From NCBI RefSeq assembly GCF_015680405.1, contig NZ_JADLJS010000002.1, positions 186,001-250,000 on the forward strand: a DNA stretch of 64,000 bases. Reading direction: 5' to 3'. Numbering within the stretch: position 1 is the stretch's first letter; every line of letters begins with the position of its first letter. This DNA is from Pseudomonas pudica (lineage in GTDB: Bacteria > Pseudomonadota > Gammaproteobacteria > Pseudomonadales > Pseudomonadaceae). The position numbers were made by a program, and so were the translations under genes. Below the pieces are notes generated by a model, which searched no databases, was not told the origin of the DNA, and saw only the letters and a list, made by a program, of their open reading frames with translations. Positions 17,499 through 26,250 of the stretch are shown one piece after another.

Positions 17499-20400
17499 TC
17501 AGTGAAAATCCCGGCTGCGTACGTCCAGCCCTTGCAACAACGGGCTCACATCCTCCAGCCGCCGCGCGATCAGGTGGCGTACGCCATTCGCCTGCTCCAG
17601 CCGCCCGCTGACCTTGAGCAACTGCGCCCCCACCAGCGCCCGCCGCTGCCGTTCGGCAAGCTCCCGCCACACCACCACATTGACCATGCCGTGCTCGTCC
17701 TCCAGGGTGACGAAGGTCACGCCGCTGGCGGTCTGTGGCCGCTGGCGGCCCACCACCAGCCCAGCCACGGCAATATTGTCACCATGCCCGACACCTTGCA
17801 GCTCGCGCGAACTGCGACAGCCCAGTGCCCGCAGGCGTGAGCGCAACAAGGTCAAGGGATGCGGCCCAAGTGTGGTACCGAGGGCCCGGTAATCGGCCAT
17901 CAGGTCCTCTGCCACGCTGGGAACGGGTAGTTCGACGGTGCTTTCCGGCAAGGCTTGCATATCGGCGAACAAAGGCAGTTGCGGCTGCACCGCCGCCACC
18001 TGCCAGCGCGCCTGGTGCCGGTCGCTGGCCAAGGCGCGCAGCGCGCCGGCATCGGTCAACCGGGCCCGGGCCCGCGAATCGAGCCCGGCACGCAGGCACA
18101 GGTCTTCGACATCGCGCCATGGCCGCTGCGCCCTCGCCTGCTCCAGGCGCCTGGCGTCGGCCTCGGCAAAGCCCCGTACCAGGCGCAAGCCCATGCGAAT
18201 GGCCAGCACCTCTCCAGGCTCAGGCTCGAGCGTGCAGTCCCAGTCACTGTGGCACACATCCACCGGCCTGACCTCGATACCCTGGCGCCGGGCCTCTTGC
18301 AGCAACTGGTCGGGGCTGTAGAAGCCCATGGGCCAGCTGTTGACCAGCGCGCAGGTGAAAATCGCCGGCTCATGGCACTTGAGCCAGCTGCTGGCATAGC
18401 ACAACAAGGCAAAGCTGGCCGCGTGCGATTCCGGAAAGCCATAGCTGCCAAAGCCTTTGATCTGCTCGAAGATGCGCTCGGCAAACGCCAGGTCGTAACC
18501 ATTGCGCAACATGCCCTGCACCAGCCGCTCGCGGTGCGGCTCCAGGCCGCCGTGGCGCTTCCAGGCGGCCATGCTGCGGCGCAACTGGTCGGCCTCGCCC
18601 GGGGTATAGTCGGCCGCGACCATCGCCAGTTCCATCACCTGCTCCTGAAACAGCGGCACACCCAGGGTGCGCTCGAACACTTCCTTCAGTTGCGGTGAAG
18701 GGTACGTCACCGGCTCCTGCTTCAGCCGTCGGCGCAGGTAAGGGTGGACCATGTCGCCCTGGATCGGCCCGGGGCGGACGATGGCCACCTCGATGACCAG
18801 GTCGTAGAACTTTTCGGGCCGCAGCCGCGGCAACATGGCCATCTGCGCGCGTGACTCGATCTGGAACACGCCCATGGTCTCGGCACGGCTGATCATCGCG
18901 TAGGTGGCCGGGTCTTCGCCGGGGATGGTCGCCAGGGTCAGGTGCCGACCGCGGTGGCGTTGCAGCAGGTCGAAGCAACGGCGCAAGGCGCTGAGCATGC
19001 CCAGCGCCAGCACATCGACCTTGAGCAGGCCGAGCATGTCCAGGTCGTCCTTGTCCCACTGGATCACCGTGCGCTCCGGCATCGCGGCATTCTCCACCGG
19101 CACCAGCTCGTCCAGGGGTTGCTGGGCGATAACGAAACCGCCCGGGTGCTGTGACAGGTGCCGGGGGAAGCCGATCAGTTCGCCGGCCAGCACCAGCACA
19201 CGGCGCAGCGAAGGGCTGCCCGCCTCGAAACCGGCCTCGGCCAGGCGCTGGTCATCGGGTATGCGATCGCTCCAGCGGCCACAGCATTTGGCCAGGGCGT
19301 CCACCTGGTCGGCGGGCAGCCCCAGCACCCGCGCCACATCCCGCACCGCACCGGCGGCATGATAGGTGTTGACCACCGCAGTGAGCGCCGCCCGGTGCCG
19401 GCCATAGCGACGGAATACGTACTGGATCACCTCCTCGCGCCGGTCGTGCTCGAAGTCCACGTCGATGTCCGGCGGCTCGTTGCGCTCTCGCGACAGGAAG
19501 CGCTCGAACAACAGGTGGTGTTCCATAGGGTCGAGCTCGGTGATGCCCAGCACGAAGCACACCACCGAGTTGGCAGCCGACCCCCGCCCCTGGCACAGAA
19601 TGCGCTGGCTGCGGGCGAAGGCGACGATGTCGTGCACCGTCAGGAAGTAGCTTTCGTAGCCCAGCTCCTCGATCAGCGCCAGCTCCTTGGCCAGCACATC
19701 CCGCACCTTGCTGCTCGGCCCGTTTGGCCAGCGCGACGGCAAACCCTGCTGGCACAATTCGCGCAACCAGCTCGCCGGGGTATGCCCATGTGGCACCAGT
19801 TCGCGTGGGTACTGGTATTTCAATTCGCTCAGTTCGAACTGGCAGCGCGCAGCGATGGCCAGGGTCTCGGCCAGCAGGTCGGCGGGATACAGTTCGCCCA
19901 GTTGCGCCTGGCTGCGCAGGTGCCGCTCGCCATTGGCAAACAGGAAGCGCCCGGCGTCGGCCACCAGGCAATGCTGGCGAATGGCGGTCATGCAATCCTG
20001 CAAGGCGCGGCGACCACGCACGTGCATGTGCACGTCGCCACAGGCCACGGCGCGGATGCCGACCCTGGCCGCCAGGCTACGCAAGCGTTCAAGGCGCAAG
20101 GTATCGTCACTGCCGCGGTGCAGGTGCACCGCCAGCCACAGACGCTCACCGAACACACCGTGCAGCCACTGCCCGGGGGTGGCATCGCCGCTGTCATCGG
20201 GTACCCACAATGCCAGCAGGCCCTGATGGTGCTGCTGCAGGTCATCGCCAAACAGTTGGTATTCGCCCTTCTGCGCCCGCCGCCGGGCCCGGGTTATCAG
20301 CGCGCACAGGTTCTGGTAGCCGGCCAGGTCCTGCACCAGCAGCACCAGCTTTGGGCCGCCCTGCAACTGCACTTCACTGCCCACGATCAGCCGCAGCTGG

Positions 20401-20579
20401 TGTTCCTTGGCTGCCTGCCAGGCACGGACGATGCCGGCCAGGGTGCATTCGTCGGTGATCGCCAGCGCCTGGTAGCCCTGTTCACGCGCGCGCCGGAACA
20501 GCTCGTCGGCGCTCGACGCGCCGCGCTGGAAGCTGAAGTTGGACAGGCAGTGCAGCTCTGCATACCCCGGGGTGTTCAT
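17499..20579 (-). CDS. dnaE2: Error-prone DNA polymerase DnaE2
   Basis: DnaE2 (ImuC) is the C-family translesion polymerase of the ImuA-ImuB-DnaE2 mutasome, responsible for damage-induced mutagenesis. The 1026-residue protein has an N-terminal PHP domain ([15 protein letters not shown]) and intact catalytic aspartates Asp371 and Asp373 in PDIDVDF and Asp522 in KVDVLALG. Helix-hairpin-helix and OB regions follow towards the C-terminus. QLPLF at 867-871 matches the consensus of beta-clamp-binding motifs. The ATG at 20579 overlaps the imuB stop as ATGA, which decides the start. It is the last gene of the LexA2-controlled operon. Confidence 0.96.
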   Translation of the reverse strand: MNTPGYAELHCLSNFSFQRGASSADELFRRAREQGYQALAITDECTLAGIVRAWQAAKEHQLRLIVGSEVQLQGGPKLVLLVQDLAGYQNLCALITRARRRAQKGEYQLFGDDLQQHHQGLLALWVPDDSGDATPGQWLHGVFGERLWLAVHLHRGSDDTLRLERLRSLAARVGIRAVACGDVHMHVRGRRALQDCMTAIRQHCLVADAGRFLFANGERHLRSQAQLGELYPADLLAETLAIAARCQFELSELKYQYPRELVPHGHTPASWLRELCQQGLPSRWPNGPSSKVRDVLAKELALIEELGYESYFLTVHDIVAFARSQRILCQGRGSAANSVVCFVLGITELDPMEHHLLFERFLSRERNEPPDIDVDFEHDRREEVIQYVFRRYGRHRAALTAVVNTYHAAGAVRDVARVLGLPADQVDALAKCCGRWSDRIPDDQRLAEAGFEAGSPSLRRVLVLAGELIGFPRHLSQHPGGFVIAQQPLDELVPVENAAMPERTVIQWDKDDLDMLGLLKVDVLALGMLSALRRCFDLLQRHRGRHLTLATIPGEDPATYAMISRAETMGVFQIESRAQMAMLPRLRPEKFYDLVIEVAIVRPGPIQGDMVHPYLRRRLKQEPVTYPSPQLKEVFERTLGVPLFQEQVMELAMVAADYTPGEADQLRRSMAAWKRHGGLEPHRERLVQGMLRNGYDLAFAERIFEQIKGFGSYGFPESHAASFALLCYASSWLKCHEPAIFTCALVNSWPMGFYSPDQLLQEARRQGIEVRPVDVCHSDWDCTLEPEPGEVLAIRMGLRLVRGFAEADARRLEQARAQRPWRDVEDLCLRAGLDSRARARLTDAGALRALASDRHQARWQVAAVQPQLPLFADMQALPESTVELPVPSVAEDLMADYRALGTTLGPHPLTLLRSRLRALGCRSSRELQGVGHGDNIAVAGLVVGRQRPQTASGVTFVTLEDEHGMVNVVVWRELAERQRRALVGAQLLKVSGRLEQANGVRHLIARRLEDVSPLLQGLDVRSRDFH

Positions 20580-21994
20580 GCGAACCAGCCATGCAGCCAC
20601 AACGGGCCGGCCTTGCCCAGGTCGCGGTAGGCCCAGCCGCGCAGGCCGTCACGGGTTTCGATGCGGTAATAGTCGCGGCGCACATCGCCGCCATCCCACC
20701 AGCCCGATTCGATGCGCTCGGCATGGCCTTGCAGGCGATAGCCGCTTTCGTCCAGCGCCATGGGAGCCGACAGCAGCCAGCCAGGACGGCTGCCAGGGAC
20801 GACCGGCATGTTGCCCTGGGCACCCTGCTCTACCGCTTGCCAGGCACATTCAGGGCGATGATCGGCTGCCGCGCTCAGGCCCTTGACCGCCTCATCGCCC
20901 AAGCGGGCACGCAGCCTTTCGCGCAATTGTTCCCAAGGTTGCGCCTGTTGCGCACGCGGGTCGAACAATGCCTGGCGTTGCGGCACGAAGGGTGGCAGGT
21001 CCTCGGCAACCAGCCGCAGGTTGCGCACCGGTGCGGGAATGCGCAGCGGTTCCAGGCGCCCGCGCGCCAGTTCGAACAGCATCGCGGCATCGCGTTCGGC
21101 GGCCAGCAGGCCTACCTTCAGCAAGGTATCCGGCCCTTCGACGTGCTCCAGGTGCAGGCAGAAACGCTGCACGCCACAGTCACGCCCGGCGAGGAACGCG
21201 GCAAGGTCGTTGAGCATGCGCCGCAGCGGGAACAGCAGGGCCTGGTGCGATTCGACGTCGAAATTCAGCTCCAGCCGGGTCTCGAAACGGTCCGGCGGCT
21301 GGTAGAAGCCCAGCCCCAGGTTGCGCAGGCCGAGCAACTGGTCAAGGTGCAGTTGCACCTGGGCCGGAAAGCGCCTGGCCAGGCTGTCGCGGGGCAAGGC
21401 CAGCACCTGGCTCAACTGGCGCAGGCCCATGCGGGCAAAGGCCTCGGCAGCCTGGGCTGGCAGGCCGATACGCTCGATGGGCATGCCCAGCAGCGCCGCA
21501 CGGGTGGCATCGGCGTCACTCACGGCCAGGCCATCGTGAGCGTTGGCGAGCATGCGCGCCGCCACCGGGTTGCTGGCCAGGACGATACGTTGGCGCAAGC
21601 CCAGTTCCGCCAGTTCCTGGCGCAGGCGTGCCTCGAACAGCGGCCAGGGGCCGAACAGCTGCAGGCTGGAGCCCACCTCCAGCAACAGCGCCCGTGGGTA
21701 GTGCAGGCTGACCTGGGCACTGAAGCGGTAGGCCCAGGCTGCCAGCAACTGCTGCACCTGGTCGATGCGCCTGGGGTCGGCTTCGACGCAGCTGAAGCCA
21801 TCGGCCAGCGCACGCGCCGCCGTCAGGGTTTGCCCGGCCCGCAGGCCGAGCGCGGCCGCCGCCGTGTTGACCGCCTGCAGCACGCGTCGCTGGGTCGGCC
21901 CGCCAAGCAGCACCAGGGGCGTATCGGGGTCGTCACGCTCACGCAGGACCGTGTCCAGCGCCAGCTGAGGGAACAGGATGCAGGCCCAGAGCAT
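20576..21994 (-). CDS. imuB: ImuB, Y-family polymerase-like mutasome scaffold
   Basis: ImuB is a catalytically dead Y-family polymerase relative that links DnaE2 and ImuA to the beta clamp. The 472-residue protein starts [14 protein letters not shown], where a true Y-family enzyme has the conserved metal-binding DxD region, so the first catalytic aspartate motif is missing as in other ImuB proteins. The helix-hairpin-helix region ([20 protein letters not shown]) and little-finger domain are present. QALFD at 341-345 is a plausible clamp-binding peptide. It overlaps dnaE2 by four bases and lies 6 bases after imuA. Confidence 0.95.
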   Translation of the reverse strand: MLWACILFPQLALDTVLRERDDPDTPLVLLGGPTQRRVLQAVNTAAAALGLRAGQTLTAARALADGFSCVEADPRRIDQVQQLLAAWAYRFSAQVSLHYPRALLLEVGSSLQLFGPWPLFEARLRQELAELGLRQRIVLASNPVAARMLANAHDGLAVSDADATRAALLGMPIERIGLPAQAAEAFARMGLRQLSQVLALPRDSLARRFPAQVQLHLDQLLGLRNLGLGFYQPPDRFETRLELNFDVESHQALLFPLRRMLNDLAAFLAGRDCGVQRFCLHLEHVEGPDTLLKVGLLAAERDAAMLFELARGRLEPLRIPAPVRNLRLVAEDLPPFVPQRQALFDPRAQQAQPWEQLRERLRARLGDEAVKGLSAAADHRPECAWQAVEQGAQGNMPVVPGSRPGWLLSAPMALDESGYRLQGHAERIESGWWDGGDVRRDYYRIETRDGLRGWAYRDLGKAGPLWLHGWFA

Positions 21995-22000
21995 GTTGCA

Positions 22001-22621
22001 TCAGCCCCGCCCCGGGCAGGCGATGGGCAGCGCCGGAGGCATGCCGCCACGGCTTTTCAGCACGCGCCATTGTGCCGGACGGGTGTCGACGGCAATGCGC
22101 AGCGCTGCGGGTGAAGGGTTGTGGGCCGCCTGTTGCGGCCGGCAGGCGAAGGCCAGCGCCTGCCCGGTTTCGGCAGCCACCTGCAAGCGCCGCAGGGCGC
22201 GGTCATCGGCTCGTTCCGGCCAGCACAGCACCGCCGCGCAACTGCCAGAGCGCAGGCACTGCTCGGCGGCCCACAGGGCATCGGCAGGTGCGGCGTCCAC
22301 CTGTACCAGCCAGCGCAGGTCCACCCCCGCGGCCTGCCAGGCCGGGGCGTAAGGAATGAATGGCGGAGCCACCAGCACGATTCGGCTGGCCTCAGCGCTC
22401 AAGCGGGCCAGGGTTGGCCACAGCAGCTGCAATTCGCCACAGCCGGGGCTGGCCAGCAACAGCTCGCTGAGCGCAGCCGCGGGCCAACCGCCTTCCGGCA
22501 GGCATTGGTCAAGGGTGGCATGGCCCGTGGGCTGCAGGCCGAGCGGCCGCGCCTGGGCCTGCCGACCGCGCCATACCCGGCGCTGGTCGAGCAACCTGTC
22601 GAGGTCGACCACCGCGCCCAT
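22001..22621 (-). CDS. imuA: ImuA, RecA-like mutasome component
   Basis: This 206-residue protein is the Pseudomonas ImuA (formerly called SulA2), a degenerate RecA-fold protein required for DnaE2/ImuB mutagenesis. It shows the LPEGGWPAAALSELLLASPGCGELQLL segment in place of a normal Walker A region, together with ALRIAVDTRPAQWRVLKSRGG near the C-terminus. It has no intact ATP-binding P-loop. Its ATG shares one base with the lexA2 stop (TGATG), so it is translationally coupled. It is not a cell-division inhibitor despite the older name. Confidence 0.92.
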   Translation of the reverse strand: MGAVVDLDRLLDQRRVWRGRQAQARPLGLQPTGHATLDQCLPEGGWPAAALSELLLASPGCGELQLLWPTLARLSAEASRIVLVAPPFIPYAPAWQAAGVDLRWLVQVDAAPADALWAAEQCLRSGSCAAVLCWPERADDRALRRLQVAAETGQALAFACRPQQAAHNPSPAALRIAVDTRPAQWRVLKSRGGMPPALPIACPGRG

Positions 22622-23238
22622 CAGTCACGCCTCAGCAAGCCGCAGAACACGCCTTCGATGAAGAACTCCTGTTCAGGCCGCACATCGATGGGCGCATAGG
22701 CCGGGTTGCGTGGCAACAGCCGGTAATTGCCACCCTGGCGCTGCAGGCGCTTGATGGTCACCTCGCCGTCCAGGCGCGCGACCACGATCTGGCCATCGCG
22801 GGCATCGGCCTGCTGGAGGATGCCAACCAGGTCACCGTCGAAAATGCCGTCGTCGATCATCGAGTCGCCGCGCACCTTCAGCAGGTAGTCGGGGGTACGG
22901 CGGAACAGGCTGGGGTCGAGCAGCAACTGCTCGTGAATGTCGAGGTCCGGGCCGATGGGGGCGCCTGCCGCCACCTGGCCCAGCACCGGCACTTCGAGGA
23001 TTTCCGGGCGGCGCAGCCGTTCGGCCAGGCGTATGCCCCGCGCCTGGTTTGGCGTGACGTCGATGTAGCCGGCCTGACACAGGGCGGTGATGTGCTTGCG
23101 CGCGACACTGCGCGAGGCGAAACCGAAGCGCGTGGCGATATCGGCCAGGCTCGGCGGCTGGCCGTGATCGGCAATGCGTTCACGGATGAACTCGAAGATG
23201 GCGCGGCGTTTTGGGGTTAGATTGTCCATGGAGCACAT
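22621..23238 (-). CDS. lexA2: LexA2 repressor of the imuA-imuB-dnaE2 operon
   Basis: LexA2 is the second LexA of P. putida, controlling its own mutagenesis operon. With the ATG at 23238 it has 205 residues. The N-terminal winged helix is present (SVARKHITALCQAGYIDV as recognition region). The autocleavage site is Ala91-Gly92 in QVAAGAP, and the catalytic pair is Ser126 in GDSM and Lys163 in TIKRL. An ATG at 23229 (MDNLTPKRR) is the alternative start. I prefer 23238 because an AAAAGAG stretch lies just upstream and the later ATG has no ribosome site. The start codon at 23238 lies inside the LexA2 box, so repressor binding is directly over the translation start region. Confidence 0.94.
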   Translation of the reverse strand: MCSMDNLTPKRRAIFEFIRERIADHGQPPSLADIATRFGFASRSVARKHITALCQAGYIDVTPNQARGIRLAERLRRPEILEVPVLGQVAAGAPIGPDLDIHEQLLLDPSLFRRTPDYLLKVRGDSMIDDGIFDGDLVGILQQADARDGQIVVARLDGEVTIKRLQRQGGNYRLLPRNPAYAPIDVRPEQEFFIEGVFCGLLRRD

Positions 23239-23245
23239 TTGTACT
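23232..23245 (-). promoter_or_regulatory. LexA2 box
   Basis: Read on the minus strand the site is AGTAC-AAAT-GTGCT, an exact match to the published P. putida LexA2 operator AGTAC-N4-GTGCT, and unlike the LexA1 box CTGT-N8-ACAG. It overlaps the lexA2 start codon and should repress the whole four-gene operon until DNA damage triggers LexA2 self-cleavage. Confidence 0.92.
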
Positions 23246-23367
23246 CTTTTCGGGGCGCGCTGAACAGCCCCCTTCGTCGACGGCTTGACGGCTGCGTTCA
23301 ATGGCTGGGCTGATACTCCAGGGAAAAGGCTGATGCTTTTGGATGGCGAAATGGGTTTACCCCTGTT

Positions 23368-24282
23368 TCACCCAGCCACAGGCGCATGCTCGGCCATCAA
23401 CTCGATCATCCAGTCGATAAATACCCGCACCTTGGCGCTGACATGGCGATTCGGCGGGAATGCCAGGTACATCGGCATTGGCGTCATCTGCCAGTCTTCG
23501 AACAACGGCAGCAGCTCGCCGCTGGCCAGGTGCGGTCTGGCCATGTACTGCGGGAGCCAGATTATCCCCAGGCCAGCCAAGCCGGCGGCAAGGTACGCAT
23601 TGCCGTCGTCGACCATCAGCTGCGAGCGGCCGTGGGCTTCCATGCGCTCCTCGCCCCGCTGCATCGCGTAGGGCAAGGCTTTGCCTGTACGAAACCAGAG
23701 GAAGCCGACGGTGTTGTGTCGGCCCTCCTCCAGCTCACGGGGGTGCACCGGCGTACCGAAGCGCTGCAAATAGCTGGGCGCGGCATAGATGCCGAGTTTC
23801 AAATCGCCCACATGCCTTGCCACCAGGGATTGATCGGTGATCTCGCCGCCACGCACCACGCAGTCGACGTTTTCACCAATGATGTCGACGATACGATCGC
23901 TCACGCCCACAGTCAGCTGAATTTCTGGATAGCGTGCAAAGAACCCTGGCAAGGCTGGTATCAGCAGCATTCGCGCCAGTGGGCTGGGTACATCGACTCG
24001 CAGCCGCCCGCGTGGTGTCATCGACGCGCTGGACAAACTGGTCTCGGCGTCGTCCATGTCGACCAGCAGCCGGACGACGCGTTCGTAGTAGGCCGCACCG
24101 TCGGCGGTGACATTGACCTTGCGTGTGGTGCGGTTGAGCAGGCGCACACGCAGCCTCGCTTCCAGTTGCTGAACGAGCTGCGTCACGGTGGTCTTGCTCA
24201 TGTGCAGCGTGGCTGCCGCCTTGGTGAAACTGCCGGTTTCCACCACGCGGACAAATGCCTGCATTGCATCGAAACGGTCCAT
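23368..24282 (-). CDS. LysR-family transcriptional regulator
   Basis: This 304-residue regulator begins MDRFDAMQAFVRVVETGSFT and has the helix-turn-helix LHMSKTTVTQLVQQLEARL, followed by the effector domain from about residue 88 (GRLRVDVPSPLARMLLIPAL). It belongs to the CrgA/PecT-like branch that often controls small oxidoreductases or exporters. The ATG at 24282 gives the standard LysR start; an upstream in-frame ATG at 24330 would run over a palindromic candidate operator. It is divergent from the RidA-like gene, which is its likeliest target. Confidence 0.88.
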   Translation of the reverse strand: MDRFDAMQAFVRVVETGSFTKAAATLHMSKTTVTQLVQQLEARLRVRLLNRTTRKVNVTADGAAYYERVVRLLVDMDDAETSLSSASMTPRGRLRVDVPSPLARMLLIPALPGFFARYPEIQLTVGVSDRIVDIIGENVDCVVRGGEITDQSLVARHVGDLKLGIYAAPSYLQRFGTPVHPRELEEGRHNTVGFLWFRTGKALPYAMQRGEERMEAHGRSQLMVDDGNAYLAAGLAGLGIIWLPQYMARPHLASGELLPLFEDWQMTPMPMYLAFPPNRHVSAKVRVFIDWMIELMAEHAPVAG

Positions 24283-24306
24283 TCCACGTCTCACTCGCGC
24301 CTGGAT

Positions 24307-24325
24307 TGTTTGGATTATACAAACA
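24307..24325. promoter_or_regulatory. Candidate LysR operator, LysR/RidA-like divergent region
   Basis: The perfect inverted repeat TGTTTG-N7-CAAACA lies 25 bases upstream of the LysR start and 99 bases before the RidA-like gene. Its symmetry and position fit a LysR autoregulatory site. Confidence 0.5.
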
Positions 24326-24423
24326 GTCATGGCCAGCGCTGCCCGTTTATTCAGGCCGGCGGCCTTTCTTATAGTGGCTTCACCCTAATCACCGGGCCGC
24401 CAGCGCCCCGAACGAGGTACGCA

Positions 24424-24819
24424 ATGTCCAGCAAACGTGATGTCGTCTTCCCGCCTGATCGCCATGCTTTGTATGAGCGCCACCGTTACTCGCCAGCGAT
24501 TCGTTCCAACGGTTTTCTGTTCGTTTCCGGCCAGGTAGGTAGCCGCAAGGACGGCTCGGCCGAGCCGGACCTCGCGGCGCAGGTTCGCATGGCCTTCGCC
24601 AACCTCAACGCGATCCTGGCCGAAGCCGGCAGTAGTTTCGAGGATGTGGTTGACACGACCATCTTCATGGTCGACCCGGACTCGAAATTCGAGACCATCT
24701 GGGAGGTGGCGGCCGAGTATTGGGGTGAGGCTCCCTACCCGACGGTGACCGCTATCGGCGTGACCTGGCTGTCGGGCTTCGACTTCGAGATCAAGGTGAT
24801 CGCGAAACTACCGCAATGA
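24424..24819 (+). CDS. RidA/YjgF-like protein without the catalytic arginine
   Basis: The 131-residue protein has the chorismate-mutase-like RidA fold signature: SPAIRSNGFLFVSGQVG, AFANLNAILAEAGSSFEDVVDTTIFM and a C-terminal FEIKVIAKL. In true RidA imine deaminases a PAR(S/T) motif supplies the essential arginine. Here the aligned stretch is APYPTVTAIGV, with no arginine, so classical 2-aminoacrylate deaminase activity is unlikely. Other Rid subfamilies share this loss and have unknown or pathway-specific roles. It is divergent from a LysR regulator. Confidence 0.88.
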   Translation: MSSKRDVVFPPDRHALYERHRYSPAIRSNGFLFVSGQVGSRKDGSAEPDLAAQVRMAFANLNAILAEAGSSFEDVVDTTIFMVDPDSKFETIWEVAAEYWGEAPYPTVTAIGVTWLSGFDFEIKVIAKLPQ

Positions 24820-25032
24820 TGCTGAAAGCTATATGGCTGGTCCGGGAACCTGACTGCGGAAGACGGTGTGCGGGAAGCCCTCGCGGCGATCCGCACCATC
24901 GTTCAGGCGATGCAGCGCTCCAATAGACCGGATAGTGGAAATATATTTTGCGCACTAAATACCATCGCGCAATATTAAACCCAGGCAGCAAGCAGTCGCT
25001 GATCCCACTACCCAAGCTAACGGAGCATGACC

Positions 25033-25278
25033 ATGAACATCATCAAAGCAATCACTCTCGCCACCCTGACCTTCGGCAGCAGCGTCGGCGCCTTCGCCCA
25101 GACAGCCTCTGCGTACCAGTACGGCATGAACCTGGACATCGCCCAGGTGATCGCTGTGGAGGCTTCGAGCCACACCACCGGCAACGCCGAGATCGCCACC
25201 CTCACCTACCGTGACAGCGACGGCAAGGTACAGAAGATCAGCTACCTGCGCCCAGCCACCTACGCCAACCAGAACTGA
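25033..25278 (+). CDS. DUF2790 small secreted protein
   Basis: The 81-residue product begins with a clear signal peptide, MNIIKAITLATLTFGSSVGA, probably cleaved after AFA near residue 23. It continues with YQYGMNLDIAQVIAV, the hallmark of the DUF2790 family found in Pseudomonas. The second ATG (25033) is preferred because GGAG at 25022-25025 is 7 bases away, whereas the ATG at 25027 is only one base from it. Family members are often metal- or stress-responsive, but their function is unknown. It stands alone between unrelated genes. Confidence 0.85.
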   Translation: MNIIKAITLATLTFGSSVGAFAQTASAYQYGMNLDIAQVIAVEASSHTTGNAEIATLTYRDSDGKVQKISYLRPATYANQN

Positions 25279-25502
25279 TGACCAAACTTCGAAAGCCGGA
25301 GCGTGCCAACGGCCGGTTACTCGGTTGCCTTTCCAGCTTTGGCAGTTGCTGACTCGATGCGCAGGCGCCAACCTCGAGTTCGAGCACAGCTCTGCCAAGG
25401 CTGCCGTACTCCAGTACACTCAGAAGTCGCGAAGTTCACGTAACTCCAAAGGCAAAGAATCTCCCTTCTGGCCCGCCCACGATTTCTGGACCTGAATACC
25501 CA

Positions 25503-26159
25503 ATGCTGACTGCCCTGCTGTTCGACCTCGACGGAACCCTCACCGACACTGACACCCTGCACCTGCAGGCCTTTCGCCAACTGCTGCGCGAGCATGACGG
25601 CCGCGAGCTGAGCCAGGCGCAGTTCGATGCCCAGGTCAGCGGCCGCGCCAACGGCGAGCTGTTCGCCGAGCTGTTTGCCGGTGCCAGTGCCGAACAATGC
25701 CAGGTGCTGGCCGACCGCAAGGAGGCGCTGTTCCGCGACATGTCGCCGTCTCTCGAGCCGATGCCGGGCCTTGTGCGCCTGCTGGAGCATGCCCGGGCTC
25801 GTGACATCGGCATGTGCGTGGTGACCAACGCACCGCGGCTGAACGCCGAGCACATGTTGAACGCCATGGGCCTGGGCCAGCGCTTCGAGCATGTGCTGGT
25901 GGCCGAGGAACTGGCACGGCCCAAGCCGGACCCGTTGCCCTACCTGACCGGCTTGCAGCGGCTGGGTGCCGAAGCCGACCAGGCACTGGCCTTCGAGGAT
26001 TCGCTGCCGGGGGTGGCGGCAGCGAGTGGCGCGGGGATCTTTACCGTGGGCGTGGCCACTACCCAGACGCCGGAGCGGTTGCTGGCGGCGGGGGCTGGGT
26101 TGGTGATCGATGATTTCAACGACCCGGCGTTGTGGGCGTTGATCGAGCGTCGGGCTTGA
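25503..26159 (+). CDS. HAD-family sugar-phosphate phosphatase-like hydrolase
   Basis: This 218-residue protein is a haloacid dehalogenase-superfamily hydrolase of the beta-phosphoglucomutase/phosphoglycolate phosphatase type. Motif I is LFDLDGTLTDTD with Asp8 and Asp10, motif II VVTNAPR, motif III lysine is in ARPKPDPLPY, and motif IV is AFEDSLPGVAAA. The helical cap lies between residues 15 and 85. The substrate cannot be told from the sequence. It is followed by a long perfect hairpin and then by a LysR gene on the same strand. Confidence 0.9.
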   Translation: MLTALLFDLDGTLTDTDTLHLQAFRQLLREHDGRELSQAQFDAQVSGRANGELFAELFAGASAEQCQVLADRKEALFRDMSPSLEPMPGLVRLLEHARARDIGMCVVTNAPRLNAEHMLNAMGLGQRFEHVLVAEELARPKPDPLPYLTGLQRLGAEADQALAFEDSLPGVAAASGAGIFTVGVATTQTPERLLAAGAGLVIDDFNDPALWALIERRA

Positions 26160-26165
26160 GGTATC

Positions 26166-26220
26166 TGGTGGGTTTGAGATCGAGGCGCCGCGCGGGCGGC
26201 GCTCGATCTCAAACCCACCA
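26166..26220. repeat. Long hairpin between HAD and LysR genes
   Basis: TGGTGGGTTTGAGATCGAG (26166-26184) is matched by its exact reverse complement at 26202-26220. The inner CGCCGC/GCGGCG also pair, leaving a 4-base loop and one bulged G: about 25 bp of stem. No T-run follows. It is not one of the REP classes seen elsewhere in the window. Confidence 0.85.
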
Positions 26221-26250
26221 TACCCCCCAAGCCGCACACCCCAGGCCCCC

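Noticed and set aside
19158..22114. Two long plus-strand frames opposite dnaE2 and imuB
   Set aside because: Gln/His/Arg-rich translations typical of antisense frames. The minus-strand genes form a coupled operon with known families.
25279..25502. 224-base gap between the DUF2790 and HAD genes
   Set aside because: No ORF with a start and ribosome site, no clear hairpin and no repeat could be supported.
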